This document shows positions 58,172 to 64,000 of a DNA stretch of 64,000 bases, piece after piece. Numbering within the stretch: the first letter of the stretch is position 1; each line of letters begins with the position of its first letter. This stretch comes from Rotaria socialis (taxonomy: Eukaryota; Rotifera; Eurotatoria; Philodinida; Philodinidae), in the NCBI GenBank assembly GCA_905331475.1, contig CAJNYU010002049.1:182723-246722 (forward strand). The letters are read 5' to 3'. The translations under genes were made by a program, and so were the position numbers. The notes under the pieces were generated by a model. That model was given only the letters and a program-made list of their open reading frames with translations. It did no database searches and was not told the origin of the DNA.

Positions 58172-60444
58172 ATAACGCGGACTGTTTCTCAAGTGATCGA
58201 TGCTCTGATCGTTAGAATAGAACTGAACTCTATGGAAACTGTTTGACTTTATGTAGTTTTTAAGTATCAGTAAAACAAAATGAAATAGCACCTGATTATT
58301 TTCTCTATCAGGTTCAAAGAACTTATCTTAACAGGCTGTATTTTTATATTATTCATTTTTTTCCACCAATAGTTCAGAGCAGCAAACCCAATCTCTCTGT
58401 TGTTGACTATGAAAGCATAAAAGTACCATGTAAAATTTGTGCATTAATTCTCAAAACTAAGGAGTATGCATCCTGATCAATTGAGTATTAACAACATGCA
58501 TATCATCGGTACTAATTTGAATGTAAAGTTTTTGGCATAATAGTATGATTGATACTATCATCATTTACCGTCAATGGGTTCTTAAATATAACGAAGGAAT
58601 ATAACCCATGATAGAATAGTGTATTTTGATATATCTATTATTTCATTAGTAAATATATATCAGAATTCAAACTGTTCTGACGAAGAAAAGTTCACAGGAT
58701 ATCTGTAATAAAATTTATGTAGGAATCGAATTCGATCATGAAGTTTATATGAGAGCGATGTATTCTGTTAAAATTGTCATATATTTTTGTCGATTTATAC
58801 TCTTTTTCTACTTATGAAATAACATGTAAGAAAATCTATCTTCTTCCATTCTTAGTTTTGTTAATGTTAAAACTAAATTTGAAATCATATAGAAATATAC
58901 TTTGTACGAATGATCAAATCTCATGTTTGTGTCTTTCTAATTCTAATTTATTGCTTATATTTATTGAAAAATAAGTCCACCATTAATGTTGAAATTTATT
59001 CAAAACACTTCTTTAGTATTCTTATTTTAAAATTTTTGTAAAAATATTGCGAAACACTAAAAGAAGATCTGACACAACATTGATATTTATTGAGTATTGA
59101 TTTCACAGTAGCTAAACATATTTTTTTCATTTATTGGTAAATAAAATAACGATTTAGTTAGCAAAACATTTTAACTCATGCTTTCAACGATTTTAACCAT
59201 CTTTTTCTAGAGAACTTGTAAAATATTTTGTTTTTGGTGGAATAAAGGAAAGAAAAAGAAAATTACATATATATATATGTAAATATTATGTTTACATTTG
59301 GCCATGTGATGCTTCAAATAATCAAGACGAAGAATATTTTCTATGGTGTTTGAATTAAAATTTGGCCTTCTTTTTATTCATAACACCTTTTGGAAAGATA
59401 ACAAATGGTGTGAAACCAGTAGTTCAATCGAGATCAGGGTTCAAAGCCATAATAGCTAATGATTCATTCATTAATTTTCAATTTTTGATTGGAACTATCT
59501 TTGAACAAAATTTTCCAATCTGTGTAATTGATTTGATGGCTAAACTCTACTGCAATGTTTCATTGAAGCCGATATTAAACTATTGATGCTACAACTGTTT
59601 AAATTGATATCTATATATATTCAAATTATTCGAAGGAGTTTCAATGCAGATATGAAAGATCTTACTTGTGTAAGTAATAGAATAAAGTTAACGGTGAAAG
59701 GAGTCCATCACAATCAATATAAATATGAAAACTCTATTAAAAAATGTAATCAATAGAATTACTAATTTAAAACAAATAATAGCAGGAATTGAATATTTTT
59801 TAATTATTTTGTTTTTTAATTTTATATTCATTTTTGTTGTTGTGAAAAAATGAAAACTTTCAAAATTAAAAAAATAAAACCCAATTATTAATGCTGACCT
59901 ATGAATAATAGTAAAAGAACGAAATAGTTTTATCAAGTTCAATATTCAAGTGTAACAATAGACTATAATACAATTATCAGAAAGTAGAACAAAAAAACCT
60001 GATCATCCTAATGTTCCTGTTCCTATGTCTATGTTACAGTTGACATGAGAATTCAGTTGAGATTGGAATAATAGATTTAATTAAAGATAGAGAAAATAGA
60101 CACAAAAGAGAGCGAAGAAAAGAAAAGAAAAGAAAAACAAATTTCGAAAATCAAAGTGCAAATAAAATTATATGAACGATATGGAAATTTTTTTCTGAGT
60201 TAGATTTAGCAAACTATTTTCTAATCGATCATAAATAAGATTTCTTTTTTAAACTGGTGACCAAAACAAAACAAAATTTATTTTTTATTTTTCATTTATC
60301 TCAACGCGCTCTCATCTCGCTTGTATGAGTCATACATTAATTAATGTATCTTGCTGAACTAATACTTTAATATTAAAAGAAAAGAAAATAATTCGTTGAT
60401 TATGACAATAATGTTACATCATTAAATAAATACTTATTTATCCG
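58172..60444. other. No gene recognised
   Basis: AT-rich with (AT)n near 59265 and an AAAAG run near 60115-60135. Frames at 58774-58974, 59362-59586 and 59688-59942 have no recognisable domain. Confidence 0.6.
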
Positions 60445-60452
60445 AGTTTTAC

Positions 60453-60616
60453 CAGCACTGATAAAGTTCCGAGAAGATGTCACTTTCCCTACCCAAAGTC
60501 CCGTGGACAGGTGCCGCCACCAGGAAGGTCCTATGGCGGGGCTTTAGGTTGAGGGCGAAGGACTTTTCACGGGAATTTATGGAAAGTGGACTTTTTCTGG
60601 ATCTTTGCCAGCCCTC
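60453..60616. mobile_element. 164-bp GC-rich hAT-type MITE
   Basis: Ends CAGCACTGATAAAGTTCC and, on the other strand, GAGGGCTGGCAAAGATCC, an imperfect inverted repeat. Flanked by a perfect 8-bp duplication AGTTTTAC (60445-60452 and 60617-60624). Much more GC-rich than its surroundings. Further inverted pairs inside (CCCGTGG/CACGGG, AAAGTCC/GGACTTTT). Confidence 0.75.
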
Positions 60617-60624
60617 AGTTTTAC

Positions 60625-62475
60625 ACTTTAAAAATTTAGTAGAATCTATTAATATCTAACATTTTTGTCATCATGTCTTTATTAATTTAAGCTTTTATAA
60701 TTGATAATCGTCACTATAAAACAGACAATGAGTAGACATAAATTACGAAGTTTCTTTTAGATTAGCTTATTTGTTTTTAACGAAGAACGATTGTAGACAA
60801 TAACACATCAAATGGAGTACTCATATAAGAAACTTCTTTATTAATTTCATGAAAATTAATAAAACAAATTTACTTTCCTTCCATATCATTCAATATAAAA
60901 ACTTTTTCCATCCCCATCCTACCTGCTCGAGACCCATACTTCGAAATAACTATAGCGAAACTCTCTTTCTGCCTTTTCTTCCAAAGCAGAATGAAAGATA
61001 AAAATCGATGTCCCTATGTCATAATGTCGCGCGTATTAAAATAAACATCTTTTCAGAATCTTTCTCATTTCTCTCTCTTCAAACATGAAAGATTGACACA
61101 ATTAATCTTGGAAACAACAACGCGTTTTTGAATCTAAATAATCAATCAAACTATCTCATATCACTCACTAATAAAATTTTATTTCTATGAATCACTGTCT
61201 CATAACATTTATAGAATAGTCAACAATTCCAATCTCAACTAAATTCTAAACTCCACTGTCACACATATATCGAGTGCTACTGTTGTTCTGGAGATAGTTG
61301 GTATTAGTAATCAGTCCAAATTAACTCGAATAGCTGATCTGTGGTCTGGTGTAACGGATTGGTGTCGTATCATACATTTGTGTCTGAGCTACACTTCATA
61401 CATACACACGCACTACGAATTAAGATTCTAATTTATTTCCAACTAAAAACCGCCAACTAAGAAATATGCAAAAGGATTTTCGGTTTAATGATAAAAAATA
61501 ATATAGATGTCACTAATTTTGTGCGATTCACTGAGAAGGCTTAGCATGGTAGCGATACATGCAATGACTACTGTTTATGCAGGTATATTCCTTGTGGTTT
61601 ATTGTTTTGAGATTAATCTTGATATTTGAGAAGTCTCCAAATCTGGCTGCTCATGGTGGTGCTGTAGTTGACTTTTTACCAACTAGCCTTCTTTCCTTTT
61701 TAATTTATGTATAATTAAAAAAGTATCCATAATCAATAACAGTTATTTTTTGTTGCATTTGAAACTCGATGTGATTTTTTCTATTCTTTGCTCGTTTCAC
61801 AACTTTATAATTTAACTCAAAGTTATAGAAGCGAACCTTGGTGTTCAATCTCAAAAAAATATTCTGAGAAGATCCTGATCGAATCGATTGTGTCCTATCA
61901 AGCTTCGCTCAATGGAAAAGAAAAGTAGTACCAATTTGATTACACATCAATGTGATAAGTTAGCCACATTGATGTGTGTGTATAGATGGTGCCGTAGCCT
62001 ACATTATACAAAGCATTATTGGTTATTTTATCAACCTTTACAAACAGTGCCAAATAATACATAATATGTATGTGGTCATTTGTTTTACATTTTGTATTTA
62101 TTCAGAGAGTATTTGAAAAACTTGTTTTAAATTTTTCTCAAAACACAGGTTTCGCGAAGCATTTTCAAAATTTTTCTATATAATTGAAATATAACTCCAG
62201 ATATTTTTTATTTGAAAACGCACACTTCCAGTTAAGGCCTCTCATGACTGTTTTTATCCAAAAGATTTTAGATTAAGAAAAAACTACTTTACTTCAGGGA
62301 AAATTTAGGTTTTCTTCAGATTTCTAGAAATCTGTCAATTGCATGTAGACCTAAAACTAGAAGCAGGAAGAAATTCGAAAAAAGGGCCACGAGGTGCCTT
62401 AGCCCTAAGTTTTTTTGTGCAAAATAAAAAAAGAATTGAATGTTGGCATTGCTCCGACAGAATTTCGTTGCGGAT
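60625..62475. other. No gene recognised
   Basis: AT-rich. A perfect 13-bp hairpin (ACACATCAATGTG, 10-nt loop) lies at 61942-61977. Nothing coding. Confidence 0.5.
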
Positions 62476-62776
62476 TGTTAGCTCTTGTTTAGGGGTTATG
62501 TAGCAATGGTAGAACTAATATTTAGTCTGCCAAAAATAGAGAGCTAAACATGTTTTAATAATAGACTTTGTCGTCGTATCATATATAGAATATATTGAGT
62601 ATCGAGTATTCGATACTATAGCACATCAACAACTGCGCAATAACGAAATACAAAAAGATAATCACGAGATAAATCATAGTTGAGAGATTACGTAACAAAT
62701 CAAATTATAGATTCAAGAAATAGATAACATACGAGAAACGTTTAGTGTCAGTGAGTGTCATCTACTGACGCTAACA
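62476..62776 (-). repeat. LTR of a second retrotransposon (3' LTR, minus orientation)
   Basis: 301 bp bounded by TGTTAGC and GCTAACA, a 7-bp inverted end pair of the TG...CA type. Immediately outside on the right, on the minus strand, is GGAAGGGGGAGT, a good polypurine tract. The element body therefore lies to the right and its 5' LTR is beyond the window. End sequences resemble those of the LTR element at 49-1522. Confidence 0.65.
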
Positions 62777-63216
62777 ACTCCCCCTTCCAGGAAGGTAGCC
62801 ATGTGAGACTTCTTCCCACTGGATCGAGGAAGTCGAAAACAGAATCACATATAGATTATATAATACAAAACGGAATAAGAAAAGAAAGTCGGATAGGTAC
62901 ACCAACACAAGTAACATAAATTGGTAGAAAAGGGTAGACAAATAACAACAATAGTGTTTATAAACGAAAACAAAACTACAACAGAACAATAAAACGAAAC
63001 AAGTAACATGAGTGTTTATTATCGATGAACTCGGAAACATTCTATGTAACTATTTTTCCCGAAAAGATTCGTTTGTAAACGTTTAGTAATCTTTTTTCTC
63101 GTTTTATATAATAGAGTTTTCCATGCCCTATGTGTAATTCTATTATAGATATGCAATCGAAGGACATTTGTTCGAAATAGATAAATATTAGAATAATATC
63201 GACAAATATTAGGAAT
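62777..63216 (-). other. Non-coding internal region next to the LTR
   Basis: Lies between the polypurine tract and the retroelement frame. AT-rich; short minus-strand frames here have no recognisable domain. Confidence 0.4.
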
Positions 63217-63848
63217 CTAGAATAACTTTGGAAGATGATCAACTCGTTTAGTCGATTCAATTAAATGAGGCTTCCTACTTTTGTGCATCTTCGAATTCTT
63301 TTTTGGGTCTCCTACGGTAGTTTCACGAATATCATTTTGTACTTGATCAATCACAACGAAAGAATAATCAGTAGTAGTTATTCGTAGCTTTTCAACTGGT
63401 ATCTCACCAATAGTGTTGGTGGCACCAAAAGCTACAGTAATACTTGAACATTTATCATTCGTTTCTTTTTCGAAACTTATATTATCGAAACTATCTAGAC
63501 ATCTTTCTATTACATTGTTAGTCAATGTTGTTGGAATTAAAAATTGCTCATTTGATGTATTATCTGTAACGATAGGTAGAAATTTCTGTTCCGATGGAAA
63601 TGAACAATTGGTTTCAAATTCAGACGACAAGGATTCACAAAAGTAGTCAATAGATTTTATTTGACAATAGTCATGCTCATCAGAGTACTCAAATTTTCCA
63701 TTAGATGGATTGTCGAACTGATTGTCGAGTAAATTTAGAAAAAATTGTGCTTCAGATGAAGTAGAAAATTCTGCGTCATATAACGACAACAAAAATACAT
63801 AGAAATCGTCAAAAGTTTGAATATACTCTCGAACACGAAAGTATTTTA
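63217..63848 (-). pseudogene. Retroelement internal frame, gag/protease-like remnant
   Basis: Open minus-strand frame of about 210 codons with no ATG near its 5' end; it is open back to a stop near 63848. The N-terminal part (REYIQTFDDFYVFLLSLY) has the look of a gag helix, and near the C-terminus IGEIPVEKLRI...FVVIDQVQNDI resembles the second half of a retroviral-type aspartic protease, without a visible DTG active site. Position between a polypurine tract and the window edge fits an internally deleted LTR retrotransposon. The assignment is tentative. Confidence 0.35.
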
Positions 63849-63851
63849 ATT

Positions 63852-64000
63852 AATGCGGTGCGAAGCACAGCATTCATGTAGTCCGTCGCGAGTTTTTAAT
63901 GCGATGCGAAGCAGAAGCATTTCTGTAGGCCGTCGCGAGTTCTTTTTAATGCGATGCGAAGCAGAAGCATTTATGTTATCCGTCGCGAGTTTTTTTTTTT
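63852..64000. repeat. Three tandem hairpin repeat units
   Basis: Units start at 63852, 63898 and 63948 (periods 46 and 50). Each has a hairpin AATGCgrTGCgaaGCA...GCATT, a variable spacer, the conserved CCGTCGCGAGT and a T-run. The array continues past the window end. An inverted single unit is at 58129-58171. Confidence 0.85.

Noticed and set aside
57991..58215. 74-codon plus-strand frame rich in basic residues
   Set aside because: It overlaps the hairpin repeat unit and shows no domain; probably chance.
59362..59586. 74-codon plus-strand frame
   Set aside because: Reads smoothly but has no known domain or splice support and starts without a good context.
1..64000. CRISPR arrays, bacterial operons, rRNA genes, riboswitches
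   Set aside because: None seen. Introns, poly(A) signals and repeats mark this as eukaryotic nuclear DNA.

Overview
This is an AT-rich eukaryotic window with GT-AG introns of about 50-61 bp (one of 435 bp), small compact genes and a dense load of mobile-element remnants. The gene set is decayed 7TM receptors, paired PLAC8 genes, a plant/fungal-type BAHD acyltransferase without introns in an animal-like setting, an EF-hand plus purple acid phosphatase fusion, and APE-type LINEs. This fits a small invertebrate, and a bdelloid rotifer best. The taxon is inferred from gene content and intron size, not proven.

Layout. 0-3 kb: a small minus-strand LTR retrotransposon whose right LTR cuts a thioredoxin-like (TXNL1-type) gene, then a microsatellite and a possible second LTR. 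4-5.5 kb: an unidentified spliced gene with a 309-bp GC-rich inverted-repeat element in an exon. 7.1-12.3 kb: a nearly complete but decayed LINE (ORF1 with zinc knuckles; ORF2 with APE endonuclease and reverse transcriptase), hit twice by the same GC-rich family. 13.6-16.2 kb: a 70-bp mariner-like MITE and a hAT-like element holding a tRNA-like sequence. 17.2-20.4 kb: a second LINE of the same kind, interrupted by a hAT-like element. 22.7-25.4 kb: an intact cytochrome b561 gene and a 7TM pseudogene broken by a hAT MITE. 29.4-32.6 kb: an AIG2/gamma-glutamylcyclotransferase-like gene and a dienelactone hydrolase family gene with a frameshift. 34-35 kb: a large foldback element. 36.4 kb: tRNA-Phe(GAA). 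37.4-45.4 kb: BAHD acyltransferase, a second 7TM pseudogene, EF-hand/purple acid phosphatase, and LYRM1-like. 49-56.5 kb: two PLAC8 paralogues separated by a palindromic element and two hAT elements. 60-64 kb: a GC-rich hAT MITE, an LTR with part of its internal region, and hairpin repeats at the window edge.

Apparently intact host genes are cyt b561, AIG2/GGCT-like, BAHD, purple acid phosphatase, LYRM1-like, both PLAC8 genes and tRNA-Phe. They do not form an obvious pathway or operon. The strongest unexplained signal is a family of elements ending CCCAGG...CCTGGG with 2-bp target duplications. It occurs three times, each time inside coding sequence, and subtracting the element plus one duplication gives a continuous reading frame. 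The window also carries at least six distinct hAT-type MITEs with 8-bp target duplications.
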